In this document: piece after piece, positions 1 to 9,092 of the stretch
Position numbering within the stretch: position 1 is the stretch's first letter
How the letters are laid out: each line of letters starts with the position of its first letter
From: CBFFRJ01 sp963530515
GTDB taxonomy: Bacteria > Pseudomonadota > Gammaproteobacteria > Enterobacterales > Enterobacteriaceae
Direction: 5' to 3'
Assembly: GCA_963530515.1 (NCBI GenBank)
Contig: CAUSEC010000013.1
Location: forward strand, 70,723-134,722
Length of the DNA: 64,000 bases
Made by a program: the position numbers and the translations under genes
The notes under the pieces: generated by a model
The model's database searches: none
What the model was told of the DNA's origin: nothing
Seen by the model: the letters and a program-made list of their open reading frames with translations, nothing else

Positions 1-758
1 ATTGGCAGGATAAACAAAATGCTGACCGCCATACTGGACAGCCCCAGCACTGAGCCCATCAGCACCCCGGAACAGGCTTCGAACACCGCGATGCCCGCCA
101 GCCCGCCAATCAGCATTAACAGGTAACAGCTAAACATGCCGTTGCCGAGCAGGGTTTTGTAGCGCGTCATCAGAGGCATATTCAGGGTGCCGGTCGGGCG
201 GGTTTCCGGCATCCAGCGCGCCATGCTCCAGGTGACGCCCGCGCAGAGCACCAGCAAAAAGAGATAACAGGCGCGCCAGTTCCATGCGGTGGTCAACAGG
301 CCGCCAATCAGCGGTGCCAGCAGAGGGCTAATCAGAATGCCCATGTTCAGCAGGCTGTTAGCGTGGCGTAACTCGGTGCCGGAATAGAGGTCACGGGGCA
401 GCGTGCGCGCCATCACCCCGCCGACGCCGGTGCCCATGCCCTGGAAGGCGCTGGCGATAATCAGCACCGTCAGGCTGTGGGTAAACAGTGCCACCAGCGT
501 GGCCAGCATAAACAGGCTCAGGCCAAACAGGATAGCCGGGCGACGACCAACACGATCGGCAACGGGGCCATAAAACAGTTGGGATACGCCATAGGTCAGC
601 AGATAGGCCGCCATTACGCTCTGCACCGCCCCTTCACGCACGTTCAGATCCTGCGCCATACCCGCAATCGCCGGAATATAAATGGTTTGTGTCATCTGTC
701 CGACCGCGACCAGCAGGACCAGCATCAGAAGCAAACTGACGTTACGTTCTCTTTTCAT
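1..758 (-). CDS. emrD: EmrD multidrug efflux MFS transporter (3' end cut off by window)
   Basis: Inner-membrane proton/drug antiporter of the major facilitator superfamily, DHA1 group. The ATG is at 758-756 and about 252 codons are visible; the family is about 394 residues, so the C-terminal third lies outside the window. The N-terminus (MKRERNVSLLLMLVLLVAVG) and the motif-A-like stretch YGPVADRVGRRP are those of enterobacterial EmrD. Its place just upstream of ivbL-ilvB on the opposite strand is the same as in E. coli, although here an EamA-type gene is inserted between them. The identification by sequence and synteny is strong. Confidence 0.93.
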   Translation of the reverse strand, partial: MKRERNVSLLLMLVLLVAVGQMTQTIYIPAIAGMAQDLNVREGAVQSVMAAYLLTYGVSQLFYGPVADRVGRRPAILFGLSLFMLATLVALFTHSLTVLIIASAFQGMGTGVGGVMARTLPRDLYSGTELRHANSLLNMGILISPLLAPLIGGLLTTAWNWRACYLFLLVLCAGVTWSMARWMPETRPTGTLNMPLMTRYKTLLGNGMFSCYLLMLIGGLAGIAVFEACSGVLMGSVLGLSSMAVSILFILP

Positions 759-934
759 TTGTAGATTACATTGTAAAAAGTGGGTATCAAAGGACAGGCT
801 GCTGCCGTAACCGTGAAATTCGAGAGGAATCTACCACGGTATTATGACAAGACAAGAAGGGCGGCCATAAAGCACCGCAGGTGACAGGCAGGTTTTGTAA
901 ACGATTATCGGCAAGATTTGTTGCCAGCCTGCTA

Positions 935-1768
935 TCAGGACAGGCGCAGCAGAATTGCCCCCAGCGCAATGCCGCAGGCGGCGAAAATACGCAGACCGGA
1001 AACCTTCTCTTTGAGCAGAACAAAGGCGATAAACGCGCCGAACAGAATAGAGGTTTCGCGCAGGGCCGCGACCACTGCCAGCGGGGCCTGGGTCATCGCC
1101 CAGAGTGCCAGCCCGTAAGAGCCCATGGTGCCAATCCCGCCCGGCACGCCTTTTTTCCAGTGGCTGAGCAGATAGCGTGACGCTTCCTGGCGGCGCATCA
1201 GCATCGCCCAGAGCAACAAGAAGAAGCCGTTGAGGAAGAAGGTCCAGAGCGTATAACCCAGGGCCGTGCCGGAAAGGCGCACGCCGGTGCCGTCGACCAG
1301 CGTATAGCCTGCAATAAAGCAAGCGTTGAGCAGCGCCAGCCAGATCCCCTGCCGGGAGCGGTTCCGCCCGTTAAAGGCCATACCGAGTATCGACAGGCAG
1401 ATAACGGCGATACCCATCCAGGCCATTGATGACAGGGAATCACCGAGAAAAATCACGCTTATCAGAGCGACCAAAAGCGGTGCCGTACCGCGCATCAGCG
1501 GGTAGGTCTGGCTCATGTCCGAGACCTGATAGGTTTTGGCGACCAGCACGGTGTACACCACCTGCAAGGCACAGGAGACTGCCAGATACGGCACGCTGGC
1601 AAGCGTCGGCTGGGGTGAAAACGGCAAGATAATCAGGGCCATCGCTGCTGCGGTGCCGCTCACGCTGATGGCGGAGTAGAGTTTGTCGCTGCCCGATTTG
1701 ACGATGGCATTCCAGCTGGCATGCAGCAGGGCGGCGAACAGTAAAACAGAGAAAACCGTGAGGGTCAT
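935..1768 (-). CDS. EamA (DMT) family inner-membrane transporter
   Basis: Predicted 277-residue transporter with about ten hydrophobic segments arranged as two EamA-type halves. A GTAAL/TLWTFF region marks the second half, which ends with LLKEKVSG and GAILLRLS. DMT proteins export metabolites or amino acids; the substrate cannot be read from sequence. I chose the ATG at 1768 because the 30 residues upstream in frame are polar, contain Cys and His, and do not look like the start of a DMT protein. It lies between emrD and ivbL, a position that is empty in E. coli K-12, and reads leftward like emrD with a gap of about 175 bp. Confidence 0.75.
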   Translation of the reverse strand: MTLTVFSVLLFAALLHASWNAIVKSGSDKLYSAISVSGTAAAMALIILPFSPQPTLASVPYLAVSCALQVVYTVLVAKTYQVSDMSQTYPLMRGTAPLLVALISVIFLGDSLSSMAWMGIAVICLSILGMAFNGRNRSRQGIWLALLNACFIAGYTLVDGTGVRLSGTALGYTLWTFFLNGFFLLLWAMLMRRQEASRYLLSHWKKGVPGGIGTMGSYGLALWAMTQAPLAVVAALRETSILFGAFIAFVLLKEKVSGLRIFAACGIALGAILLRLS

Positions 1769-1965
1769 AGTCAGGTATGTGCAGTGAAAGTCATAAAAAT
1801 GTAACACGTTGCAGGCGCGAAAAACCAGCCAGTAACCGTTGCCTGAGTTTTCAGCCAAATGTGATCGTCAGCGCAGTTTTTCTCCGTGAGATAAAAACCG
1901 GTTGTTCAAAAGGGTTTCCTGTGGTTGTATAAATCCTGTTAAATAATTCAAACACGAGTTCCTAA

Positions 1966-2064
1966 ATGAACGCTTCCACTATGACGATGAACCTACTAAA
2001 AACCGCGCACAACGCCGCGGTGGTCGTCGTGCGTGTGGTGGTGGTCGTCGGCAACGCGCCGTAG
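1966..2064 (+). CDS. ivbL: ilvB operon leader peptide IvbL
   Basis: A 32-codon leader, the same length as E. coli IvbL. It ends VVVVRVVVVVGNAP, with nine valine codons in a stretch of ten. Ribosome stalling at valine codons when charged Val-tRNA is scarce prevents the downstream terminator (2088-2121) from forming and lets transcription enter ilvBN. The run, the terminal GNAP and the distance to the terminator match the known attenuator architecture. An internal ATG at 1981 is also in frame, but the 1966 start gives the family length. Confidence 0.93.
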   Translation: MNASTMTMNLLKTAHNAAVVVVRVVVVVGNAP

Positions 2065-2087
2065 GGACTGGAACAACACACGATTCC

Positions 2088-2121
2088 AAAACCCCGCCGG
2101 CGCAAACCGGGCGGGGTTTTT
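2088..2121 (+). terminator. ilvBN attenuator terminator
   Basis: The sequence AAAACCCCGCC, a GC-rich loop, then GGGCGGGGTTTT forms a strong hairpin followed by T residues. It starts 24 bases after the ivbL stop and 48 bases before ilvB. This is the expected attenuator of the valine leader peptide. Confidence 0.88.
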
Positions 2122-2168
2122 AGTTTTAGCCCACCCGGAAAGTCGGCCCAGAAGAAAAGGACTGGAGC

Positions 2169-3854
2169 ATGGCAAGTTCGGGCACAACTTCAACAACACG
2201 CTATACCGGCGCGCAGCTGATCGTTCATTTACTGGAACGTCAGGGGATTACCACGGTCACGGGTATTCCTGGCGGCACGGTTCTCCCTTTATACGATGCG
2301 TTAAGCCAGAGCACGCAAATCCGCCACGTACTGGCTCGCCATGAGCAGGGTGCCGGGTTTATCGCGCAGGGCATGGCGCGCACGCAGGGCAAACCGGGCG
2401 TCTGCATTGCCTGTAGCGGCCCGGGCGCCACCAACCTGGTGACGGCCATCGCCGATGCGCGACTCGACTCCATCCCGCTGATTTGCATTACCGGCCAGGT
2501 TCCGGCCTCGATGATCGGTACCGACGCGTTCCAGGAAGTCGACACTTACGGTATCTCTATCCCCATCACCAAGCACAACTATCTGGTCCGCGACATCACC
2601 GAGCTTCCGCAGGTGGTGAGCGACGCGTTCCGTATTGCGCAGTCCGGCCGCCCAGGCCCGGTGTGGATAGATATTCCTAAAGATGTGCAGACCGCCACTA
2701 TCGAACTGAGCGAGTTACCCGCGCCGGGCGAGAAAGCGCCAGCCCCGGCATTTGAAGCGCAGAGCGTGCAGGACGCGGCGGCGATGATCAACGCCGCAAA
2801 ACGCCCGGTGCTCTACCTGGGCGGCGGGGTTATCAACTCCCCGGACGCGGTGCGTGCCCTCGCAGAAAAAGCCAACCTGCCGACCACCATGACGTTAATG
2901 GCGCTGGGTGTGATGCCAAAAGCGCACCCGCTGTCGCTGGGCATGTTGGGCATGCACGGCGCGCGCAGCACTAACTTTATTCTGCAAGAGTCTGATTTAC
3001 TGATTGTTATGGGCGCACGTTTTGATGACCGGGCAATCGGCAAAACGGAGCAGTTCTGCCCGAATGCCAAAATTATCCACGTCGACATCGACCGCGCCGA
3101 ATTCGGCAAAATCAAACAGCCGCATATCGCCATTCAGGGTGATGTGGGTGAAGTGGTTGCCCAATTGCTGCCCCAGGTTGAAGCCCAGGCGCGTGACGAC
3201 TGGCGCAATACCGTCAGCCAGTTGCAGCAGGAGTTCCCGTCTGCCATTCCACAGGGCGGCGACCCGCTGACCCACTATGGTCTGATCAACGCCGTTGCCG
3301 CCTGCGTTGACGACAGCGCCATTATTTCTACCGACGTGGGCCAGCACCAGATGTGGACCGCGCAGGCGTATCCGCTGAACCGTCCGCGTCAGTGGCTGAC
3401 CTCCGGTGGTCTGGGTACGATGGGCTTTGGCCTGCCTGCGGCGGTGGGTGCGGCGCTGGCGAACCCGGATCGCAAAGTTATCTGCTTCTCCGGCGACGGC
3501 AGCCTGATGATGAACATTCAGGAGATGGCAACCGCTGCTGAAAACAATCTGGATGTGAAAATCATCCTGATGAACAACGAAGCGCTCGGTCTGGTGCACC
3601 AGCAGCAGAGCCTGTTCTACCAGCAGGGCGTGTTTGCGGCGACCTATCCGGGCATGATTAACTTTATGCAGATTGCCGCCGGTTTCGGCCTGCAAAGCTG
3701 CGACCTGAATGCCGAGGCCGATCCGCATGCGGCGTTGCAGGAGATTATCTCTCGCCCTGGCCCGGCGCTGATCCACGTGCGTATCGACGCGCACGAAAAA
3801 GTGTATCCGATGGTGCCGCCGGGTGCGGCAAATACTGAAATGGTGGGGGAATAA
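2169..3854 (+). CDS. ilvB: Acetolactate synthase I large subunit IlvB
   Basis: Catalytic subunit (561 aa; E. coli 562) of acetohydroxyacid synthase I, which condenses two pyruvates, or pyruvate with 2-oxobutyrate, in the first common step of valine and isoleucine synthesis. The N-terminal PYR domain has the ThDP-activating Glu in RHEQGAGFIAQG. The C-terminal PP domain has the Mg/ThDP motif GDGSLMMN followed by the NN pair of ILMNN at about residues 442-470. The central domain binds FAD. The ATG has a good AAGGA ribosome site. It is co-transcribed with ilvN (3-bp gap) under valine attenuation by ivbL. Confidence 0.97.
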   Translation: MASSGTTSTTRYTGAQLIVHLLERQGITTVTGIPGGTVLPLYDALSQSTQIRHVLARHEQGAGFIAQGMARTQGKPGVCIACSGPGATNLVTAIADARLDSIPLICITGQVPASMIGTDAFQEVDTYGISIPITKHNYLVRDITELPQVVSDAFRIAQSGRPGPVWIDIPKDVQTATIELSELPAPGEKAPAPAFEAQSVQDAAAMINAAKRPVLYLGGGVINSPDAVRALAEKANLPTTMTLMALGVMPKAHPLSLGMLGMHGARSTNFILQESDLLIVMGARFDDRAIGKTEQFCPNAKIIHVDIDRAEFGKIKQPHIAIQGDVGEVVAQLLPQVEAQARDDWRNTVSQLQQEFPSAIPQGGDPLTHYGLINAVAACVDDSAIISTDVGQHQMWTAQAYPLNRPRQWLTSGGLGTMGFGLPAAVGAALANPDRKVICFSGDGSLMMNIQEMATAAENNLDVKIILMNNEALGLVHQQQSLFYQQGVFAATYPGMINFMQIAAGFGLQSCDLNAEADPHAALQEIISRPGPALIHVRIDAHEKVYPMVPPGAANTEMVGE

Positions 3855-3857
3855 GCC

Positions 3858-4148
3858 ATGCAACAGACAACTTCTGACAACGTTATCCTTGAACTCACCG
3901 TGCGTAACCATCCGGGTGTCATGACCCACGTCTGCGGCCTGTTTGCCCGTCGCGCGTTCAACGTCGAAGGCATTCTCTGCTTGCCGATCAAAGACAGTGA
4001 ACACAGCCGCATCTGGCTACTGGTTAACGACGACCAGCGCCTGCAGCAGATGATTAGCCAGATTGAGAAGCTTGAAGACGTGGTGCAGGTGGTGCGTAAC
4101 CAGTCATCGCCAGGCATGTTTAACAAGCTGGCAGTGTTCTTCGAGTAA
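3858..4148 (+). CDS. ilvN: Acetolactate synthase I small regulatory subunit IlvN
   Basis: A 96-residue regulatory subunit, exactly the E. coli length. It has a single ACT domain (about residues 10-80) containing ELTVRNHPGVMTHVCGLFARR and FNVEGI. IlvN activates IlvB and gives valine feedback inhibition. It begins 3 bp after the ilvB stop and is followed by a clear terminator. uhpABC, which follow in E. coli, are absent here; yicN comes next instead. Confidence 0.97.
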   Translation: MQQTTSDNVILELTVRNHPGVMTHVCGLFARRAFNVEGILCLPIKDSEHSRIWLLVNDDQRLQQMISQIEKLEDVVQVVRNQSSPGMFNKLAVFFE

Positions 4149-4170
4149 CCCGCCTTCCTCACCGTCATTC

Positions 4171-4193
4171 GCCCGGCGTGCCCGGGCTTTTTT
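4171..4193 (+). terminator. Rho-independent terminator of ivbL-ilvBN
   Basis: GCCCGG, a 5-base loop, CCGGGC and then six T residues, 22 bases after the ilvN stop. Confidence 0.85.
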
Positions 4194-4322
4194 ATGACCC
4201 CCACTCTGTTGAATCATCCATCGGCGTGATCCCGGAGGATAAATAAAATCAGTAACCTGAGGCTGTCTTTTACCCCTGATTTACTTTTATGATGTGCCTC
4301 CTAAGATGTGGCAGGAGTTTTC

Positions 4323-4775
4323 ATGATCTGGTTAACGCTCGCGACGCTGGTTGCGGTTTTTATCATCGGATTCAGGGTGTTAACCTCTGAGCCGCGAAGA
4401 GCAGTGCGCCGCTTAAGTGAACGGTTGTCCGTCACGCCCGTGCCGGTGGAAACCATGATTGACCAGATGGGAAAAAGTGCGGGCAGCGAGTTTATCCACT
4501 ATTTATCCCGCCCGGATGAAGCCCATTTGCAAAACGCGGCCCAGGTGCTGTTTATCTGGGAAGTGTTCATTGTCGATGGCAGCGAACGCAACCTGCAGTA
4601 CTGGCACCGGATCTTGCAGAAGGCGCGCCTGGCAGCCCCCATAACCGATGCGCAAATTCGTCTCGCGCTCGGTTTCTTGCGCGAACTGGAACCGGATATC
4701 TCAGAACTCAACGCCTTCCAGATGCGCTACAACACGCTGTTTATCCCCGAAGAAGGCGTGCACTGGCTGCACTAA
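4323..4775 (+). CDS. yicN: DUF1198 protein YicN
   Basis: A 150-residue protein, the same length as E. coli YicN. It has one N-terminal membrane segment (MIWLTLATLVAVFIIGFRVL) and a soluble helical domain ending FQMRYNTLFIPEEGVHWLH, all typical of the DUF1198 family. The function is unknown. The ATG at 4323 is preceded by AGGAG at good spacing; an upstream in-frame GTG is less likely. nepI follows on the same strand as in E. coli. A gap of about 108 bp separates them, so co-transcription is possible but unproven. Confidence 0.92.
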   Translation: MIWLTLATLVAVFIIGFRVLTSEPRRAVRRLSERLSVTPVPVETMIDQMGKSAGSEFIHYLSRPDEAHLQNAAQVLFIWEVFIVDGSERNLQYWHRILQKARLAAPITDAQIRLALGFLRELEPDISELNAFQMRYNTLFIPEEGVHWLH

Positions 4776-4883
4776 ACCTTGAACGCAAAGACAGCAAAAA
4801 GTTGCCAAACTGTTAAATAAATCACATCTTTGTTTGTTACACTGCGCGACTTTCACGGCAAAACACCATGGCAGGTAACAAAA

Positions 4884-6065
4884 ATGATTGAGACACCCAG
4901 CGCGCAGCCTCTTAATAACGGCGTCACCCGGCCCAACTGGTCGGCGGTTTTTGCCGTGGCGTTTTGCGTCGCGTGTTTGATTACCGTGGAATTCCTTCCG
5001 GTCAGTCTGCTGACGCCGATGGCGCAGGACTTAGGCATTTCTGAAGGAGTGGCCGGGCAGTCGGTGACCGTCACGGCGTTTATTGCCATGTTTGCCAGCC
5101 TGTTTATCACCAACATCATCGGTAAAACGGACAGGCGTTACGTGGTGATCGCCTTTTCCGTCCTGCTGACCCTCTCCTGCCTGCTGGTTTCCTTTGCCAG
5201 TAACTTTACGCTCCTGCTGGTGGGGCGTGCGTTGCTGGGGCTGGCACTCGGCGGCTTCTGGGCGATGTCTGCGTCGTTGACCCTGCGACTGGTGCCCGCG
5301 CGCACTATCCCGAAAGCGCTGTCGGTGATTTTCGGCGCCGTGTCGATTGCGCTGGTGATTGCCGCACCGCTTGGCAGCTTTCTCGGTGGGATTATCGGCT
5401 GGCGCAATGTGTTTAACGGCGCTGCGGTGATGGGTGTTCTGTGTATTGCCTGGGTGTGGAAGGCGCTGCCGTCGATGCCGGGGCAAACGGAACATCACCA
5501 GAATATGTTCGGCCTGCTCAAGCGTCCGGGCGTGCTGGCGGGGATGATCGCCATCTTTATGGCCTTTGCCGGACAGTTCTCCTTCTTTACGTATATTCGC
5601 CCGGTCTATATGAACATGGCCGGGTTTGACGTGGATGGCCTGACGCTGGTGCTGCTGAGCTTTGGTATTGCCAGCTTCGTCGGCACCTCATTCTCATCCC
5701 ACATCCTGAAGCGCTCGGTGAAGCTGGCGCTGGCCTGCGCGCCGCTCATTCTCGCCATTAGCGCGCTGGTGCTGATTCTGTGGGGAAGCGATAAGGTTGT
5801 GGCGGCCGGGATTGCCATTATCTGGGGACTGGCGTTTGCGCTGATCCCGGTAGGCTGGTCGACCTGGATCACCCGTTCGCTCGCCGACCAGGCCGAAAAA
5901 GCCGGGTCGATTCAGGTGGCGGTAATTCAGCTCGCCAATACCTGCGGCGCAGCGGTGGGCGGCTATGCGCTGGATAATCTCGGACTGTTGTCACCGCTGG
6001 TACTGGCCGGTTCGCTGATGCTTCTAACGGCACTGCTGGTGGCGAGTAAAGTGAAAGTGAAGTGA
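4884..6065 (+). CDS. nepI: Purine ribonucleoside efflux pump NepI
   Basis: A 12-helix MFS exporter (393 aa) that pumps inosine and guanosine out of the cell in E. coli. Near-identical blocks include RPNWSAVF, VEFLPVSLLTPMAQDLGISE, GGFWAMSASLTLRLVP and SLADQAEKAGSIQVAVIQLA. The start at 4884 gives an N-terminus like that of E. coli NepI; the longer in-frame start at 4830 would add an uncharacteristic 18 residues. Gene order yicN-nepI-yicL is conserved, with yicL facing it. Confidence 0.93.
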   Translation: MIETPSAQPLNNGVTRPNWSAVFAVAFCVACLITVEFLPVSLLTPMAQDLGISEGVAGQSVTVTAFIAMFASLFITNIIGKTDRRYVVIAFSVLLTLSCLLVSFASNFTLLLVGRALLGLALGGFWAMSASLTLRLVPARTIPKALSVIFGAVSIALVIAAPLGSFLGGIIGWRNVFNGAAVMGVLCIAWVWKALPSMPGQTEHHQNMFGLLKRPGVLAGMIAIFMAFAGQFSFFTYIRPVYMNMAGFDVDGLTLVLLSFGIASFVGTSFSSHILKRSVKLALACAPLILAISALVLILWGSDKVVAAGIAIIWGLAFALIPVGWSTWITRSLADQAEKAGSIQVAVIQLANTCGAAVGGYALDNLGLLSPLVLAGSLMLLTALLVASKVKVK

Positions 6066-6088
6066 GATTTTGATGTGGGCACTGACAG

Positions 6089-6143
6089 TCCCCTCGCCCC
6101 TTTGGGGAGAGGGCCTGGGTGAGGGGAATATGCGGCTCTGATG
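6089..6143. repeat. Short palindromic repeat with 17-nt tail, fragment of the composite element
   Basis: A GC-rich palindrome (CCCCTCGCCCC, then TTTGGGGAGAGGG and a GGGTGAGGGG tail) lies between the convergent nepI and yicL genes. It is followed by AATATGCGGCTCTGATG. That tail also follows the palindrome in the full composite repeats at 20887 and 55669, so this looks like a truncated copy. It may also act as a bidirectional transcription end. Confidence 0.7.
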
Positions 6144-6147
6144 CGTA

Positions 6148-7053
6148 TCAGGCCGTCACCTGAACGCGTTTCTTTGAATCGAGCGAAATCAGCAGGACGG
6201 ACGAAACAATCAGCAGGGTGCCCAGCCAGTCTGGCAGGGTAAAGGCAATGCCCAGCAGGGCGACCGACAACAGGGCGCTGCTCAGTGGTTCGGCGCAGCT
6301 CAGAATGCTGGCGCGCGAGCCGCCAATCATTTGTGCCCCTTTCAGGTACAGGCTAAAGGTCAGCGCGGTGCCGATCATCACCAGGTAGAAAAACGCCATT
6401 ACCAGGTTGCCGTCGATAACAAAATCATTCCCTTTTCCGGCATAAAACGGCGTCAGCATCATGCCTGCCAGGAACATGCTCCATCCCACAATCGGCAGCG
6501 TGCCGTAGCGGCCAATCAGTGCCGACGGGTAGGTGGTGTAAAGTGCTGCCGAAAAAGCCGAGGCGATGCCCCAGATCAGGGCTTCGGTAGAAACGGTCAG
6601 GGTCGTTGGGTTGCCGTGCGTCACCAGCAGGAAGGTGCCCAGCAGCGAGGTGCCAATAGCCGCCGTCACCGGCAGGCTGGGTTTGGTTTTACGCACCAGC
6701 GCAAACCACATCACGATGATGGTCGGCGACAGAAATTGCAGCACGGTGGCGGTGGCGGCATTGGATTTTTCGATGGTGACCAGGAAAGTGAGCTGCACGA
6801 TCAGTGCGCCAAACAGCGAGAAAAACAGCAGGCTCAGGGTGTCTTTGCGATTTTTAACGATCGAGAAAATCTTGTCGCCGTTAAAGAACGAAAGGATGAG
6901 CAGCACCACACCGCCAGACAACAGACGTACCATTGTCAGCCAGGGGGCATCGATATGACTTCTCTCCATGATGTACTGCGCGCATACGCCTGAGCTACCC
7001 CATAAAACGGCGGCCGCCAGTACGTAAAGCATCCCTTTTTTTGTGGAACCCAT
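6148..7053 (-). CDS. yicL: EamA family transporter YicL
   Basis: A 301-residue DMT-type permease with ten membrane segments. The N-terminus MGSTKKGMLYVLAAAVLWGS and the block TIEKSNAATATVLQFLSPTI match E. coli YicL closely. The transport substrate is unknown. It faces nepI as in E. coli. Upstream of its start lies the full composite repeat at 7162-7534. Confidence 0.92.
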   Translation of the reverse strand: MGSTKKGMLYVLAAAVLWGSSGVCAQYIMERSHIDAPWLTMVRLLSGGVVLLILSFFNGDKIFSIVKNRKDTLSLLFFSLFGALIVQLTFLVTIEKSNAATATVLQFLSPTIIVMWFALVRKTKPSLPVTAAIGTSLLGTFLLVTHGNPTTLTVSTEALIWGIASAFSAALYTTYPSALIGRYGTLPIVGWSMFLAGMMLTPFYAGKGNDFVIDGNLVMAFFYLVMIGTALTFSLYLKGAQMIGGSRASILSCAEPLSSALLSVALLGIAFTLPDWLGTLLIVSSVLLISLDSKKRVQVTA

Positions 7054-7161
7054 TTACTCGTCCTGCCATGCTGATTGCTTATTATTAAGCCGCGCATCAT
7101 AGCATAAGCAGATTGTGATCGGAGTCGCATCCGTGCTCTCCATGCCTGGATGACTCCCGGA

Positions 7162-7534
7162 AAATTAACATTCCTTAGCGATAACAATGTGACAGGGGAA
7201 TAAGACGGTAACAGCGGTGCTATGGTCCGGCTGAAAATCGACGAAGCGTATCCGCAAGGCCGGGGCGACGCGCATGGATGCGCGGCGAGGGCGGCTTTAC
7301 AGGGACGTTTCATCCGCCCGTCCCCGATAAGCCTGAAGGCATACGCTGAGTGGACCGCGTCAGCGGCGATTTTCCTGCCGGGAGCCCGGGTCGCCAGGGT
7401 GGTGGCGGCGAGCCACCCTGGCACGTTCACGGGTTCTGGCGCTATAGAGAAGCAAGGAACATAAGGTGAACGGAAAGACCATCAGAGTCGCATGTTCCCC
7501 CTCACCCTAACCCTCTCCCCAAAGAGGAGAGGGG
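7162..7534 (-). repeat. Composite dispersed repeat, copy 1 (minus orientation)
   Basis: Reverse complement of the units at 20887-21262 and 55669-56052. The palindromic end is at 7497-7534, next to the porin gene. The body runs to about 7162, where the shared GTTATCGCT-like end fades. The internal hairpin GCCAGGGTGG/CCACCCTGGC, the CGCGCAT/ATGCGCG hairpin and the GGGACG/CGTCCC hairpin are all present. The outer limit on the 7162 side is approximate. This fills most of the 511-bp gap between yicL and the porin; I see no gene in it. Confidence 0.85.
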
Positions 7535-7564
7535 ATCGTCCGTGCTCACACGATACACAAGCAA

Positions 7565-8944
7565 TTAGAACCAGGCTTCCCACATCGCGCCGATGTTAAA
7601 CGAATCCAGCGTGGTGTCGTCGGTGCCGTTCACGCGAGCGGTATGCTTGTTATCCACCTCGCCGCCGGTCACATAGAAGCGCAGCATTGGGCGGAATTCT
7701 GGCCCCATGTCGATGGAGATGTTCTGCGACAGGGTCGCTTTCCAGCCGTTGTTATCGCCATATTTGTCATACGTTACTTTCTGCCAGCCCAGTTCCAGCC
7801 AGGTTGAGTGGACGTCGTTCCACCAGTACATCGGGCGCACGATGGCGTTGTAGTTCTTACGGTTGTCAGACTTGTCCGCGCTGTTGTCGTAGTCGTGGAA
7901 GGCGAGCAGGTATTCCACCTGCATCTGACGACTAAATTTGTGCAGCCCTTCGAAGCTGGCGTAGACGGTGGTCAGATTGTCAGTTTTGTTGTACACGCTG
8001 TTATCCGAGTTGTCGGAGTAACGGGCAATGACCTTGTTCACGCCGCTGTCGTTGGTGTGACTCAGCACCACGCCGCCCTGCCAGGCTTTCAGGCGATCTT
8101 CGCTATCAATGGCTTTCGAATCAAAGCCATAGTTGGCATACACTTCCAGATCCAGCGGGCCGACTTTCATGCCGTGGATTTTAGAGGTGACCGCATAGTT
8201 GCCTTTATCGCCGGTGCCTGAGCTACCGGTACAGGAAATACGTGACGGGTTATCGCCATCGTCGATCATTTCCGGGTTACAGGATTCGACGGACGCAACT
8301 GTCGCTACGTCAAACTGCACGCCACCGATGTCGAAGTTTTTCACCCCTGCACCCTGGCCATCGTGGTTCATCCAGAAGTAGTCGTTGATGCCCTGTTGCG
8401 GACGCTGGTGGAAGTCACGACCGGCCCAGAAGTAGGCGTTCGGGTTGGACTCCAGCAGGTTGGTCACACCGGCGTAGGCTTTTTTCAGGTTAACTTCGTC
8501 GCCCCAGTGATCAAACATCACGTTGACGTCCCAGATGGCACCGTGCGAGCTCTTGAAGGCTTTGGAGAGCTGGAATTCACCACCGTTGCCTTCGTTACCC
8601 AGACGACCAATCGCGGAAGAACCGTTGTAGGAGCCGTCCACGCCGACGTATTTCTGATCGCCGCTCTGGTAATGGGCGCCATAACGAGCGTAACCGCTGA
8701 ACTTCACGCCAAACGGAATGGCCAGGTCCGGCGTTTGCGCCGCTGTTTGTGGCTCGGTTACCACATCCGCTTTTTTAGCAACGGCGGCATCCATTTTTGC
8801 CTGACGCTCAGCCAGCGCTTTATCCACCGCTTTCGCGACGATGGCGTCAATTTGTTCCTGAGTAAATTCTTGTGCTATCACCGAACCAGAGCAAAGCGCA
8901 GCCGCAACCGCCAGCGCCACTGGAAGTTTTTTTATTAATTTCAT
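7565..8944 (-). CDS. LamB/ScrY-type carbohydrate outer-membrane porin
   Basis: A maltoporin-family, sugar-specific trimeric channel of about 459 residues. A signal peptide (MKLIKKLPVALAVAAALCSGSVIA) precedes a short helical, probably coiled-coil stretch (about residues 27-60, IDAIVAKAVDKALAERQAKM). ScrY- and BglH-type porins have such a stretch and LamB lacks it. The barrel ends in WEAWF, with the terminal Phe typical of outer-membrane proteins. I chose the ATG at 8944 because GAG lies 6 bases upstream; an ATG at 8950 would leave no spacing. It is the last gene of the beta-glucoside cluster and would take its substrate across the outer membrane. Confidence 0.88.
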   Translation of the reverse strand: MKLIKKLPVALAVAAALCSGSVIAQEFTQEQIDAIVAKAVDKALAERQAKMDAAVAKKADVVTEPQTAAQTPDLAIPFGVKFSGYARYGAHYQSGDQKYVGVDGSYNGSSAIGRLGNEGNGGEFQLSKAFKSSHGAIWDVNVMFDHWGDEVNLKKAYAGVTNLLESNPNAYFWAGRDFHQRPQQGINDYFWMNHDGQGAGVKNFDIGGVQFDVATVASVESCNPEMIDDGDNPSRISCTGSSGTGDKGNYAVTSKIHGMKVGPLDLEVYANYGFDSKAIDSEDRLKAWQGGVVLSHTNDSGVNKVIARYSDNSDNSVYNKTDNLTTVYASFEGLHKFSRQMQVEYLLAFHDYDNSADKSDNRKNYNAIVRPMYWWNDVHSTWLELGWQKVTYDKYGDNNGWKATLSQNISIDMGPEFRPMLRFYVTGGEVDNKHTARVNGTDDTTLDSFNIGAMWEAWF

Positions 8945-9092
8945 GATCATCTCAGTTTAGTTTGTTGTTTTCAGACAATAACCATCCCGTCCTGATGCGA
9001 CAGAACAACATGCCTTTATCAAAACAAGCTGATTTTGTTATTTTTAATTTGGGTACAGAAAAAACTAATTTACCGTAATCACTTCTCCAGAT

